From positions 226,713 through 290,712 of the forward strand of contig NZ_KQ947986.1 in NCBI RefSeq assembly GCF_001513975.1: a DNA stretch of 64,000 nt. The letters run 5' to 3'. This document shows, in pieces, positions 54,537 to 63,949 of the stretch (positions within the stretch are counted from its first letter, which is position 1; the number at the start of each line of letters is the position of its first letter). Source of the stretch: Streptomyces curacoi. Its GTDB lineage: Bacteria > Actinomycetota > Actinomycetes > Streptomycetales > Streptomycetaceae. Both the position numbers and the translations under genes were made by a program. A model generated the notes under the pieces. The model worked only from the letters and a program-made list of their open reading frames with translations. It ran no database searches and was not told the origin of the DNA.

Positions 54537-56066
54537 TCAGCTGCGGGGACCGCCGACGGCTTGCTGGTAGCGAAACAGGCCGGTGGGGTCGTATCGCCGC
54601 TTTACGGCGACCAGGCGGTCGTAGTTGATTCCGTAGTAGGCATGCTGCCAGTCGTGCAGGTCCGGGTCGGGGAAGTTGACATAGGCCGCGCGGGTGGAGA
54701 GGCGGCGGCGGAGCATGTGGTGGGCGGAGCGGGTCTGTTGCAGGAGGGCGCGGACCTCGGCCGGCGGGGTGCCGGGCTTCCAGTGGGTGCCGACGTCGAT
54801 TACGAAGGTTGCACTGCGATGGGGGTAGGCCGTCTCGTCCGGGCGGGGCGTGGCGCTTTCGCCGCCCATGGCGAACAGGGTCACGTAGCCGGTGGCCATG
54901 CCGGGCCCCGGCTGCCAGCCCCGGGTCCAGTCGGCCACAGCGGCCACTGTGTCGGGATCGGGCCATCGGTCGGGGACGAGAGACTTGGAGGCGTAGGCGT
55001 CCTTCGCTCCGGGGGTTTCCATGAGGTAGTCCTGCGCGGACCAGAATCCGCGTTCCGTGATGAAGGTCCGGGTCGGTCGCAGTTGGAGGAGGGGTGTGAA
55101 CAGGCGGCGCAGGGTGTCCTCGTCGCCGAGTCGCTGCCCGAGGAGCACCAGCGAGGTGCTGCCGTCGCCGGCGTGCTTGAAGCCGATCCGCACGTCGAAG
55201 TCGTCGCCCCGGTCCGCGTCGAGGATCTGCCGCAGTTCTTCCATCACCCGGACGCCCGCGTGCAGGCCGAAAGCCAGATCGAAGACGGTGGCGCGCAGTC
55301 GGCCGACAGGCACGGCCTCGAAGACGAAGCCTGTGTTGATGCCGAAGTTGCCGCCGGCCCCGCCCCGACAGGCCCAGAACAGGTCGGCGTTCTCGTCGTC
55401 GGTCGCGCGAACCAGCGTCCCGTCCGCGAGTACGACCCGGGTCTCGGTGAGCCGGTCGCAGGTCAGGCCCCACTTACGGTCGTTGAAACCGAGCCCGCCG
55501 CCGAGCGTCAGCCCGGCGACGCCCACTCCCGGGCAGCGCCCACCGGGGAAGTACAGGTTCGCCGCACGGGTCGCGTACACGTCCGAGTTGGTGGCGCCAC
55601 CGCCCAGGCGCAGGCGCCGCCCTTGTGGCGCCACCTCCTTCAGCGCCCGCAGACTGATCACGAGACCGGGGGTGGTGGAGTAGCCCGCGTAGTTGTGTCC
55701 GCCGGAGCGAGGGGCGAAGGGCACTCCGTGCTTGGCGCACCACCGGATCGCTGCGGCCACGTCGCCCTCGGTCGCGCAGACAAGGACGCCGGCCGGACGG
55801 ACGGAGGCGTAACGCTGGTTGTCGGGCGTGGCCTGTGCCGTGTACTCCGGAATCCCGGGGCGGTACAGGGCTGCCGCAGGACTGAGGCACCGCCTCAGTT
55901 CGCGCCACGCGGCCGGCTCGACACCCTCACCCGCGACGGGCGGACGGTCGGCGGCTGCATCGGAGCGGGTGCGAGCAGCGGCCGCACCGCCGCCCAGACC
56001 GATCAGGCTCCCGGCGGCCGCAAGGGCCGCTCCGCTCCTCAGCACTTCTCGTCGGTCGGTCTCCAC
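54537..56066 (-). CDS. Tat-exported berberine-bridge-type FAD oxidase
   Basis: A 509-aa flavin oxidase. The N terminus DRREVLRSGAALAAAGSLIG is a twin-arginine signal. The PP-loop RSGGHNYAGYS holds H124 and GGRCPGVGVAGLTLGGG holds C178, the two residues that bind FAD covalently in BBE-like enzymes. The C-terminal BBE segment (YYGINYDRLVAVKRRYDP, LFRYQQ) is complete. Such enzymes oxidise sugars, alkaloids or polyketides outside the cytoplasm. The GTG at 56066 follows GAAGGGGACGACCT. It may modify the island's phenolic product, but it is 4 kb away. Confidence 0.88.
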   Translation of the reverse strand: METDRREVLRSGAALAAAGSLIGLGGGAAAARTRSDAAADRPPVAGEGVEPAAWRELRRCLSPAAALYRPGIPEYTAQATPDNQRYASVRPAGVLVCATEGDVAAAIRWCAKHGVPFAPRSGGHNYAGYSTTPGLVISLRALKEVAPQGRRLRLGGGATNSDVYATRAANLYFPGGRCPGVGVAGLTLGGGLGFNDRKWGLTCDRLTETRVVLADGTLVRATDDENADLFWACRGGAGGNFGINTGFVFEAVPVGRLRATVFDLAFGLHAGVRVMEELRQILDADRGDDFDVRIGFKHAGDGSTSLVLLGQRLGDEDTLRRLFTPLLQLRPTRTFITERGFWSAQDYLMETPGAKDAYASKSLVPDRWPDPDTVAAVADWTRGWQPGPGMATGYVTLFAMGGESATPRPDETAYPHRSATFVIDVGTHWKPGTPPAEVRALLQQTRSAHHMLRRRLSTRAAYVNFPDPDLHDWQHAYYGINYDRLVAVKRRYDPTGLFRYQQAVGGPRS

Positions 56067-56322
56067 AGGTCGTCCCCTTCGCGGTGAGCCCGGACACCGG
56101 GCAGCAGGCCCAGGTACGGAGAGCAGCGGCCCTGGTCGGCGGGCCGGATCCACGATGGGCGCGCATCCAGGCAGACACCGACTGTGGCACCCGGACAGGA
56201 CCGCAATTCACGCGAACGGAGCCCGACGCCCGTTCTGGCCTTGCCAGCGGCGGAGTCGCTGCGGTCGAAAGCGAAACGCCTGGTCGCCCGCAGCTGGCTC
56301 GCCAAGCCTGCGCCGGGCCGGT

Positions 56323-56650
56323 TCACCCTCGCTGCGGGCGTGGCCGGGCCAGGCGGCGGGCCATGAGCAGGATCATGGACCAGTAGATCAGTGCCTCCGC
56401 GCTGGTCGTGCGGCGCTCGTGGTCACGCGCCAGGCGGCGAGTGCGCATCAGATGGGCGCAGAACCGCTCCACGATCCACCGCTTGAGGCAGCACCACTAA
56501 CCCCTTCCGACCATCGCTGCGCTTGACGATCGCCAACACCAGCGCCAACGCAGCCAGGCAGTACTCAACGAGGCTGCCGGTGTATCCGCCGTCGGCCCAG
56601 ACCAGCTCCAGCAGGTCGCGCGTCGGCCACTGGGTACCGCGGGCTCCCAC
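56323..56650 (-). pseudogene. Truncated, frameshifted IS5-family transposase
   Basis: The first half reads VWADGGYTGSLVEYCLAALA and VKRSDGRKG. The second half, in another frame, reads KRWIVERFCAHLMRTRRLAR and TTSAEALIYWSMILLMARRL up to the stop at 56323. This is the C-terminal DDE part of IS5/IS112-type transposases with the catalytic Asp (ADGGY) and Glu (VERF) still visible but separated by a frameshift near 56490. The N-terminal half and inverted repeats are missing. The rest of 56067-56965 holds no gene. Confidence 0.8.
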
Positions 56651-56883
56651 CAGTCGCGGGCAGTGTTACGCCTGCGATGAGCCCTCGCCTGCCGCGCCGC
56701 TCGCGCGGCAGGCGAGGGCTCGCAGAGCCGGCTTCGCTCACTCGGCTCAAGATCGATGCAGTGGCTGGCTGGTTTCACCGGGGCAGGACGGTGCCGGTCA
56801 GTGGCACTGGGGTCTGTGCTCCGCGCACCGCGCTCGCTGCCGAGCCCGATCGTCGTGACCCGCTGACCTCGGTCAAGGACGCC

Positions 56884-56903
56884 GGTCCCCAACTGGTCCC
56901 CAA
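56884..56903. other. Paired GGTCCCCA motif at right end of island
   Basis: GGTCCCCAACTGGTCCCCAA is nearly the same, in the same orientation, as the motif at 45055-45074. It lies 62 bp inside the right-hand tRNA repeat. A pair of such repeats near both attachment sites resembles arm-type integrase binding sites. Confidence 0.5.
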
Positions 56904-56912
56904 GAATGATCA

Positions 56913-56946
56913 AGGGCCGGTTTCGGATGCCTCCGAAACCGGCCCT
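56913..56946 (-). terminator. Terminator of island-restored tRNA-Pro
   Basis: A perfect 14-bp stem (56913-56926 with 56933-56946), loop ATGCCT, lies 20 bp downstream of the intact tRNA-Pro on the minus strand. It differs in sequence from the terminator at 44874-44907, as expected if it came with the island. Confidence 0.8.
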
Positions 56947-56964
56947 GACCTGCGACTGTCTCCA

Positions 56965-57039
<75 letters not shown>

Positions 57040-57218
57040 GTGCCGTCCTGACCTGGGGTTTCCCCCGGCCGAACGCGCATGGAAACAATACCGCACTCGG
57101 GTCGGTGGTCGCGCACCCTTTATGCGGTCGCGCACCCCTTCGTACAGAGCGTGGGGGGATCACTTTCATACGGAGCGGGGTGATCACTCTCCTGCGCTCT
57201 CCTGCACGGAGCGGGCGA

Positions 57219-57578
57219 TCACCCTCCGGCCGACAGGCCCAACTCCGGGTACGCCTCCAGCAGGCGGGACGGGGCCGCCTGTCGCCAGGAGTCGGCGAGG
57301 ATGTCGCGCAGTTCGCCCTCGTCCTCCAGGGCGGCGAGCCGGGCCCGCACCCACGCGAACTGCGCCTCATGGTCGGCGATCCAGAACTTCCCCGGCTCGG
57401 CCAGGACCAGCTCGTCGCGCTCCTCCTTGGGGCAGCGCACCGCGATGGAGGTCTCGTCCTCGGGCAGCGTGGCGAACATCTTGCCCGCGACCCGGAACGT
57501 GGGCATGCTCCAGGCGATCTTCTCCGTGGTGTCCGGCAGGGACAGAGCGATACGGCGTACGTCTTCGGCATCCGGCAT
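57219..57578 (-). CDS. MmcQ/YjbR-like protein
   Basis: A 119-aa protein of the MmcQ/YjbR (CyaY-like DNA-binding fold) family. RRIALSLPDTTEKIAWSMP and FRVAGKMFATLPEDETSIAV start the domain, and ELVLAEPGKFWIADH and WVRARLAALEDEGELRDIL complete it. Its biochemical role is unsettled. The ATG at 57578 gives the family length. It is separated from the tRNA by 179 bp and from the GNAT gene by 30 bp. Confidence 0.87.
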   Translation of the reverse strand: MPDAEDVRRIALSLPDTTEKIAWSMPTFRVAGKMFATLPEDETSIAVRCPKEERDELVLAEPGKFWIADHEAQFAWVRARLAALEDEGELRDILADSWRQAAPSRLLEAYPELGLSAGG

Positions 57579-57608
57579 GAGACGCACCGTAGCGGCTGCC
57601 ACTGACAA

Positions 57609-58139
57609 TCACCTGGTGAGAGCGGCTGCACCCACGTACTTGTAGTAGATCGTCGTCGGCCGCAGCACCCCGGCCGGGCTCGCCGCGTAGTCGGGGATCA
57701 CCCCCGCCCGGGTCCAGCCGGCCGAGCCGTACAGGCGCTCGGCGAGGCTGTCGGTCTCCGTGTCCAGGTGGAGCAGGGTGACTCCCGCGCGGGCCGCCGC
57801 CTCTTCGGCGGTCGTCAGGAGTCTGCGGCCGAGGCCCTTCCCGCGCGCGTCCCGGTGCACCATCAGCTTGACCAGTTCGGCACGGTGGCGGCTGTTGGGC
57901 TTGTCGGAGAAGGCCAGGCCGACCGTGCCGACCGTTCGCCCGCCCTCACAGGCCGCCCACACCGCCAACTGCCCGGCGGCAACGGCGCCCGCGCGCTCCT
58001 TCCACCAGGCCATGGCCGCCGTACGGTCGAGGGGAGCGAGGAATCCGATGGAGGCGCCGTCCTCCACGGTGTCCACCAGAAGGCCGGTCAAGTCCTCTGC
58101 CCGCTCCAGCAGTCGGGCCTCGTCCAGGCGCGTCACCAT
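57609..58139 (-). CDS. GNAT-family N-acetyltransferase
   Basis: A 176-aa acetyl-CoA-dependent transferase. Motif A is VHRDARGKGLGRRLLTTAEEAA (RGKGLG pyrophosphate loop), with VGLAFSDKPNSRHRAELVKLMV before it and LYGSAGWTRAGVIPDYAASP after it. The acceptor is unknown. The ATG overlaps the stop of the XRE-cupin gene by one base, so the regulator and this enzyme are coupled and the regulator probably controls it. Confidence 0.88.
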   Translation of the reverse strand: MVTRLDEARLLERAEDLTGLLVDTVEDGASIGFLAPLDRTAAMAWWKERAGAVAAGQLAVWAACEGGRTVGTVGLAFSDKPNSRHRAELVKLMVHRDARGKGLGRRLLTTAEEAAARAGVTLLHLDTETDSLAERLYGSAGWTRAGVIPDYAASPAGVLRPTTIYYKYVGAAALTR

Positions 58140-58726
58140 CACGGCAGCACCACCACCAGCGCATACCGCACCGCCTCGGGCCCGGCACACCGGAAGCGCG
58201 TCGCCCCCCACACCCGCATCCGCAGACAGTCACCGGCGACGAGATGGTGCTCGGTCTCCTGAACCGTCACGTCGAGCGCCCCTTCCAGCACCCAGATGTG
58301 CTGCTCCAACCCCGGCACGGGCGGCCGGTCGTACGCGATGTCGGCGCCCGAAGACAGCCGCCCCTCGACGAGTTCGGCACGCAGCCCGGCGTGCGGCGGT
58401 GACACGGACCGCCGGACGAATCCGGAGGCGCGGTCCTCCCAGACCGGCTGCTCGGCCGCCCGTACCACCAGCGCCGGCTCGGACTCGACCTCGCTGAGCA
58501 GCTGGGACATGGTCCGGCCGTAGACATGGCACAGGCGGTTCAGCAACGAGGCGGTGGGACTGATCTCCGCCCGCTCGGCCCGGGACAGGGTCGAGCGGCT
58601 CACACCGCTGCGTTCCGCCAACTCCCCCAGGGACCAGCCGCGTTCGGCCCGCAACTCGGCCAGGCGGGCACCGAGGCGGGCGTCGACCGCGTCCGGGGAT
58701 TCGCCGACATCTGCGCTTTGTTTCAT
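58139..58726 (-). CDS. XRE-family regulator with cupin domain
   Basis: A 195-aa regulator. The HTH is at about 12-65 (LAELRAERGWSLGELAERSG, VSRSTLSRAERAEISPTASL) and the cupin at about 110-190 (LEQHIWVLEGALDVTVQET, LVAGDCLRMRVWGATRF). Such proteins sense a small ligand of the adjacent enzyme. It heads a two-gene unit with the GNAT gene. The AGCGCAGATG-like start region lies 46 bp from the end of the LysR gene. Confidence 0.88.
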   Translation of the reverse strand: MKQSADVGESPDAVDARLGARLAELRAERGWSLGELAERSGVSRSTLSRAERAEISPTASLLNRLCHVYGRTMSQLLSEVESEPALVVRAAEQPVWEDRASGFVRRSVSPPHAGLRAELVEGRLSSGADIAYDRPPVPGLEQHIWVLEGALDVTVQETEHHLVAGDCLRMRVWGATRFRCAGPEAVRYALVVVLP

Positions 58727-58772
58727 ATCCGGGACGTTATCCCATATCTGAAACAGCGGTGTTACGGGAAGC

Positions 58773-59675
58773 TCACTCCCCCGCCGCCTCCCCGAGCGCC
58801 TCCAGCACGGGCCGGATCAGCGGATGTTCCTCGGCGCCCCTGCGTATGGCCGCGAAGACCCGGCGGGTGGGCGCCACCCCGTCCACGGGCCGTACGACGA
58901 CTCCCGCCAGATCCATGCCGCGCAGGGCCGAGCGCGGCACGAGGGCCACGCCCGCGTCGGCCGAGGCGAGGGCGACGACCGCGCGGAAGTCGTCCGAGGA
59001 GTGTTCGAGGCGAGGCTGGAAGCCGGCGTTCTCGCAGGCCAGCACGACCACGTCATGGCAGGGATTGCCGGGGTACGGGCCGATCCAGGCGTCCTTGGCC
59101 AGCTCGGCGAGCGGGACCTCGTCGGCGTCGGCGAGCCGGTGGGTGACCGGGACGACCGCGTCGAAGGGCTCGGCGTAGAGCGGTACGTGCGTGAGGCGGG
59201 GGTCGTCGGCGGGCGGCGCCCCGCGGTACTCGACGGCGACCGCTATGTCGACCTGCCGGTCGAGCACCATCGGCAGACTGGCATCGCCCTCGGCGTCCTG
59301 GACGCGGATACGGATACCGGGGGACGTCGAGGCGAGGCGGGCCACCGCCGGCGCCACGACCAGGGCGATGCCGGTCGCGAAGGAGGCCACCGTGACCGTG
59401 CCGGCCGCGCCCGAGCTGTACGCCGCCAGCTCGGCTTCGGCCCGCTCCAGCTGGGCGAGGACGGCGTTGGTGTGACTGAGCAGGATCTCGCCGGCCGGGG
59501 TCAGCCGGACGCCCTTGGCGCCGCGCTCCACCAGGCGGTGACCCGTCTCCTGTTCCAGGGCCGTCAGCTGCTGGGAGACCGCCGACGGGGTCAGATACAG
59601 CGCGGCGGCAGCCGCCGTCACCGTGCGGTGGTCGGCCACCGCACGGAGGATGTGGAGCCGCCGCGCTTCGATCAT
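58773..59675 (-). CDS. LysR-family transcriptional regulator
   Basis: A 300-aa LTTR. The N-terminal winged helix is clear (LHILRAVADHRTVTAAAAAL, YLTPSAVSQQLTALEQETGH). The effector domain starts near 90 (VTVASFATGIALVVAPAVARL) and contains VDIAVAVEYRGAP. It lies 38 bp downstream of kbl on the same strand and may regulate threonine degradation or an unlinked target; no divergent partner is present. Confidence 0.9.
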   Translation of the reverse strand: MIEARRLHILRAVADHRTVTAAAAALYLTPSAVSQQLTALEQETGHRLVERGAKGVRLTPAGEILLSHTNAVLAQLERAEAELAAYSSGAAGTVTVASFATGIALVVAPAVARLASTSPGIRIRVQDAEGDASLPMVLDRQVDIAVAVEYRGAPPADDPRLTHVPLYAEPFDAVVPVTHRLADADEVPLAELAKDAWIGPYPGNPCHDVVVLACENAGFQPRLEHSSDDFRAVVALASADAGVALVPRSALRGMDLAGVVVRPVDGVAPTRRVFAAIRRGAEEHPLIRPVLEALGEAAGE

Positions 59676-59713
59676 GGGATCGATTATCGCAATATGTCGG
59701 GGTCGCCCGGAGG

Positions 59714-60910
59714 TCAGGCTTCCAGTTCCGCCCGGGCCGCCACGAAGGCGTCGACGGCACGGTTGACGTCGTCCGTCGAGTGCGCGGCGGACAGCTGGAC
59801 ACGGATGCGGGCCTGGCCCTGCGGCACGACCGGGTAGGAGAAGCCGATCACGTACACGCCGCGCTCCAGCAGCAGCTCCGCCATGCGGCCCGCCTTCGCC
59901 GCGTCGCCGATCATCACGGGCGCGATGGCGTGGTCGCCGGGCAGGATGTCGAAGCCCTCCGCCGTCATCCGGCGACGGAAGAGCGCCGTGTTCTCGGCGA
60001 GGCGCACCCGCAGGTCGTCCGCCGACTCCAGCAGGTCGAGCACCTTCAGGGAGGCGGCCGCGATCACCGGGGCCAGCGTGTTCGAGAAGAGGTACGGCCG
60101 TGAGCGCTGGCGCAGCAGGGCGACGATCTCGGCGCGGGCGGCCACATAGCCGCCGGAGGCGCCGCCGAGGGCCTTGCCGAGGGTGCCGGTGATGATGTCG
60201 ACGCGGTCCATGACGCCGTGCAATTCGGGGGTGCCGCGCCCGCCGGGGCCGACGAAGCCGACCGCGTGGGAGTCGTCGACCATGACCATCGCGTCGTAGC
60301 GGTCGGCGAGGTCGCAGATCTCGCGGAGGGGGGCGACGTAGCCGTCCATGGAGAAGACGCCGTCGGTGACGACGAGGCGGCGCCGCGCGTCGGACGCCTC
60401 CTTCAACTTCGCCTCCAGGTCCGCCAGATCACGGTTGGCGTACCGGAAGCGGCGGGCCTTGGACAGGCGGATGCCGTCGATGATCGACGCGTGGTTCAGC
60501 GCGTCGGAGATCACCGCGTCCTGCTCGCCGAGGAGCGTCTCGAAGACACCGCCGTTGGCGTCGAAGCAGGACGAGTACAGGATCGTGTCCTCCTGGCCGA
60601 GGAACGCCGAGAGCCTGGCCTCCAGCTCCTTGTGCACCTCCTGCGTGCCGCAGATGAAGCGCACGGAGGCCATGCCGTAGCCCCAGCGGTCGAGGGCCTC
60701 GTGGGCGGCGGCGATCACCTCGGGGTGGTCGGCGAGGCCGAGGTAGTTGTTGGCGCAGAAGTTCAGGACCTCGCCGGGTCGGCCGCCCGCGGAGACGTTG
60801 ACGGTCGCGGACTGCGGGGTGTCGATGACGCGCTCGGGCTTGTGCAGGCCGGCGGCGCGGATCTCGTCGAGGGTGGCGCGCAGGTCGTCGCGCACGGAGT
60901 CGAACATCAT
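59714..60910 (-). CDS. kbl: Glycine C-acetyltransferase (2-amino-3-ketobutyrate CoA ligase)
   Basis: A 398-aa PLP enzyme of the alpha-oxoamine synthase family that cleaves 2-amino-3-oxobutyrate with CoA into glycine and acetyl-CoA. Landmarks are [44 protein letters not shown] (PLP Asp/His) and the Schiff-base lysine in [14 protein letters not shown]. Two adjacent ATG codons start the gene. It is 29 bp downstream of tdh, the partner enzyme, and is cotranscribed with it. Confidence 0.95.
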   Translation of the reverse strand: MMFDSVRDDLRATLDEIRAAGLHKPERVIDTPQSATVNVSAGGRPGEVLNFCANNYLGLADHPEVIAAAHEALDRWGYGMASVRFICGTQEVHKELEARLSAFLGQEDTILYSSCFDANGGVFETLLGEQDAVISDALNHASIIDGIRLSKARRFRYANRDLADLEAKLKEASDARRRLVVTDGVFSMDGYVAPLREICDLADRYDAMVMVDDSHAVGFVGPGGRGTPELHGVMDRVDIITGTLGKALGGASGGYVAARAEIVALLRQRSRPYLFSNTLAPVIAAASLKVLDLLESADDLRVRLAENTALFRRRMTAEGFDILPGDHAIAPVMIGDAAKAGRMAELLLERGVYVIGFSYPVVPQGQARIRVQLSAAHSTDDVNRAVDAFVAARAELEA

Positions 60911-60939
60911 CAGTCCTTGAATTCAGTTCTTGGGTGTCG

Positions 60940-61968
60940 TCAGAGGGTCCAGTCGAGGATGACCTTGCCGCCGCGGCCGCTCGCCGCGTCGGCGAACGCC
61001 GCCTCGTGGTCGCGGAAGCCGTACCGGCCGGTGATCACTGGGGCGAGGTCGAGTCCGCCCTCCAGCAGCACCGACATCGCGTACCAGGTCTCGAACATCT
61101 CGCGGCCGTAGATGCCCTTGATCGTGATCATGGAGGTGACGATCCGGGACCAGTCGACCGCGAACTCCTCGGTGGGCAGGCCGAGCATCGCGATACGGCC
61201 GCCGTGCGTCATGTTGGCGATCATGTCGCGCAGCGCCTCGGCGCGGCCGGACATCTCAAGGCCGATGTCGAAGCCCTCCCGCAGGCCCAACTTCCGCTGC
61301 CCGTCGGCGATGTCGGCGCCCGAGACGTTCAGCGCGAGGTCGACACCGATCTTGCGCGCGAGGTCCAGGCGCTCCTCGCTGACGTCCGTGACGACGACGT
61401 TGCGGGCACCGGCATGGCGGGCGACGGCGGCGGCCATCAGGCCGATCGGGCCCGCGCCCGTGATCAGCACGTCCTCGCCGACCAGCGGGAACGACAGCGC
61501 GGTGTGCACCGCGTTGCCGAACGGATCGAAGATCGCCGCCACGTCGAGGTCCACCGTGACGCGGTGCACCCACACGTTGGACGCGGGCAGGGCGACGTAC
61601 TCGGCGAAGGCACCGTCACGGCCGACACCGAGACCGACCGTGGCCCGGCACAGATGGCGCCGCCCGGCCAGGCAGTTACGGCACTTGCCGCACACCAGAT
61701 GGCCCTCGCCGCTGACCCGGTCGCCGATGGCGATGTCGGTGACGTCGCGACCCGTCTCGACGACCTCGCCGACGAACTCGTGCCCGACCACGAGCGGGGT
61801 GCGGATCGCCTGCCGCGCCCAGCCGTCCCATGACCGGATGTGCAGGTCGGTGCCGCAGATGCCGGTGCGCAGCACCTTGATCAGTACGTCGCCCGGTCCG
61901 ACGGCCGGTTCCGGAACGTCCGCGAGCCAGAGCCCGGGCTCCGCCTTCTCCTTGACCAGCGCCTTCAA
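60940..61968 (-). CDS. tdh: L-Threonine 3-dehydrogenase
   Basis: A 342-aa zinc alcohol dehydrogenase that oxidises threonine to 2-amino-3-oxobutyrate with NAD+. Catalytic zinc ligands are in [13 protein letters not shown] and GHEFVGEV; a structural zinc site is formed by [15 protein letters not shown]; the NAD loop is [14 protein letters not shown]. The TTG at 61968 follows AGGAG with 8-bp spacing and gives the family length, whereas a further upstream ATG adds unrelated residues. First gene of the tdh-kbl operon. Confidence 0.93.
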   Translation of the reverse strand: MKALVKEKAEPGLWLADVPEPAVGPGDVLIKVLRTGICGTDLHIRSWDGWARQAIRTPLVVGHEFVGEVVETGRDVTDIAIGDRVSGEGHLVCGKCRNCLAGRRHLCRATVGLGVGRDGAFAEYVALPASNVWVHRVTVDLDVAAIFDPFGNAVHTALSFPLVGEDVLITGAGPIGLMAAAVARHAGARNVVVTDVSEERLDLARKIGVDLALNVSGADIADGQRKLGLREGFDIGLEMSGRAEALRDMIANMTHGGRIAMLGLPTEEFAVDWSRIVTSMITIKGIYGREMFETWYAMSVLLEGGLDLAPVITGRYGFRDHEAAFADAASGRGGKVILDWTL

Positions 61969-62184
61969 CGCTACGGCTCCTGTGGGTGAGTCCCGGCCCA
62001 CGGACATGCCGAAGGAGCCCGTGGCCAGGGAGAGGGGTGGAATCGCGTAGCAATCTGCCGTACGGCGGCGCCCCGGTCCATCGAGGATTTCTTAAGCGGC
62101 GCCACAGCTTTCCTTCACGCCCTTCCCCCGCGCCCCTCCCATGCCACGCGCCCGCGCCCCCTCACGCGACGCGCCCGTGCTCCC

Positions 62185-63377
62185 TCACGCGATCTGCCCG
62201 TCCTCGAAGTACGCGATCAACTCCGGCTCCAGCGGCGGCACTTCACGTACGCCACCTCCCGTGCGAAGCCACTCGGTCGCCCCGAACCCGGCCGCCACCG
62301 CCATCCGCGCGGCCACCGGTGAGGTGTCGGTGCGCCCTCCCTGTCGTACGAACCGCACGAACTCGTCGATGATCAGCGGGTCGGCGCCGCCGTGCCCGGC
62401 GTCCTCCGCCGCATCCGGCACCGGATACTCCGTGTCGGCCCGCGCGCGGTGGAGTGAGCGCCGGGAGTTCCACACCCGCACCACCGCGCCGGGCCCGTCC
62501 CCGAAGTTCTCCAGACGGCCCGCGTCGCCGATGACGGTGTAGTTGCGCCAGTAGTCAGGGGTGAAATGGCACTGCTGGTAGGCGGCCAGCACCCCGTTGT
62601 CCAGGCACATGTTGACCAGGGACACATCCTCGACGTCGATCACCGGGTTGAGTGCCCGCTGGCTGTGCGGCGGCCAGTGGCCGTCCTCCGTGTACCAGTC
62701 GGCGGTCTTGGGCTCGCCGGGGGCCCGGCGGTGCGGGTTGCCCCGAACGCCTGTACCTGGCGCGTGTACCCGCCCGTGAGCCAGTGCACCACGTCGATGT
62801 CGTGGGCGCCCTTCTGCAGCAACAGGCCGGTGGTGTACCGGCGTTCGGAGTGCCAGTCCTTGAAGTACCAGTCGCCGCCGTAGCCGACGAAGTGGCGCAC
62901 CCAGACGGTCCTGACCTCGCCGATCTCGCCGCGCGCGACGATGTCGCGCATCAGCCGGACCACCGGCATGTGCCGCATGTTGTGCCCGACGTAGAGCCGG
63001 GTGCCGGTCTCGCGGGCGGTGCGCAGGATGCGGTCGCAGCGCTCGACGGTGATGTCCAGGGGCTTCTCGACGAAGACGGGCTTGCCGGCGCGCAGGGCCG
63101 CGCAGGCGAGGTCGGCGTGGGTGTGGTCGGGGGTGAGGACGAGCACGGCGTCGACGTCCGGGGCGTCGATCACCTTGCGTGGGTCGTCGACCGTGCGCAC
63201 TCCGGGGATACGGGCCGTGGCGTCGTCCCGTCGTGCCGGGTCGGGGTCGGCGACGACGGTCACACGTGCGCCGTGGCCGGGGCGGTGCGCGGTGCGGGCA
63301 AGGGCGCCGCGCAGGCCGAACCCCAGGACGCCGAGACGCAGGTCCGTGGTGTCCCCGTTCCTGGGAGGGCCGCTCAC
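62185..63377 (-). pseudogene. Gfo/Idh/MocA oxidoreductase with frameshift
   Basis: The N-terminal part (63377 to about 62735) has GFGLRG, the EKP motif in VFVEKPLDITVERCDRIL and the catalytic-type LQKGAHDIDVVHWLTG. The rest continues in another frame as APGEPKTADWYTEDGHWPPH and then DVEDVSLVNMCLDNGVLAA to the stop at 62185. One base appears missing around 62721-62735 in a G/C run. Joined, the protein would be about 397 aa. It is either a recent pseudogene or a sequencing error. The GTG start overlaps the stop of the GAF gene (GTGA). Confidence 0.82.
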
Positions 63378-63949
63378 AGCGGCAGCCCGTCGGCCGCCCG
63401 CCGCTCCAGCCGCGCGACGAGTTCCGCCGCCGACGCCTTGATCGTCTCCAGCCCGGCCCTTCCCCACGGTCGCGGCTCCACGTCGACGACGCTCACCGTG
63501 CCCAGCGCCATCCCCGTGGAGTCGATGAGCGGGGCGCCCAGATAGGAGCGGACACCGAACTCGTCGACGATCGGGTTCCCCGCGAACCGCGGATAGTCGC
63601 GGACGTCCTCCAGGACCAGCGCCTTGCGTCGGACGACCACATGGGGGCAGAACCCATGGTCGCGCGCCAGATGGCGGCCCAGCTGCGGCTTGGCGTCGTC
63701 GGCCCGCACAAGGGTCATGGCCTGCCGCACATGCAGGCCGGCGAAGAACTGCCGGTTCTCGCCGATGAAGTTGACCATGGCGTAGGGCGCCCCGGTGAGC
63801 TCGGCGAGCTGGTCCGCGAAGACGTCCAGAGCCGGGTCCGGGTGCTCTCCCAGGCCCAGTCCGAGCAGCCGCCGGGCGCGGGCGGGGGCCTCCTTGTCCT
63901 CGGGGGTGAGCAGCAGGCGAGCGACCGGGCGGGGTGGGCCGTAGCTCAT
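63374..63949 (-). CDS. GAF-domain protein
   Basis: A 191-aa soluble sensor with a single GAF domain at about 38-180. Cues are FADQLAELTGAPYAMVNFIG, QFFAGLHVRQAM, DHGFCPHVVVRRKALVLEDV and VRSYLGAPLIDSTGMALGTV. No output domain is attached. It overlaps the downstream Gfo/Idh/MocA gene by 4 bp, and its ATG overlaps a possible upstream gene stop (ATGA). The ligand is unknown. Confidence 0.87.
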   Translation of the reverse strand: MSYGPPRPVARLLLTPEDKEAPARARRLLGLGLGEHPDPALDVFADQLAELTGAPYAMVNFIGENRQFFAGLHVRQAMTLVRADDAKPQLGRHLARDHGFCPHVVVRRKALVLEDVRDYPRFAGNPIVDEFGVRSYLGAPLIDSTGMALGTVSVVDVEPRPWGRAGLETIKASAAELVARLERRAADGLPL

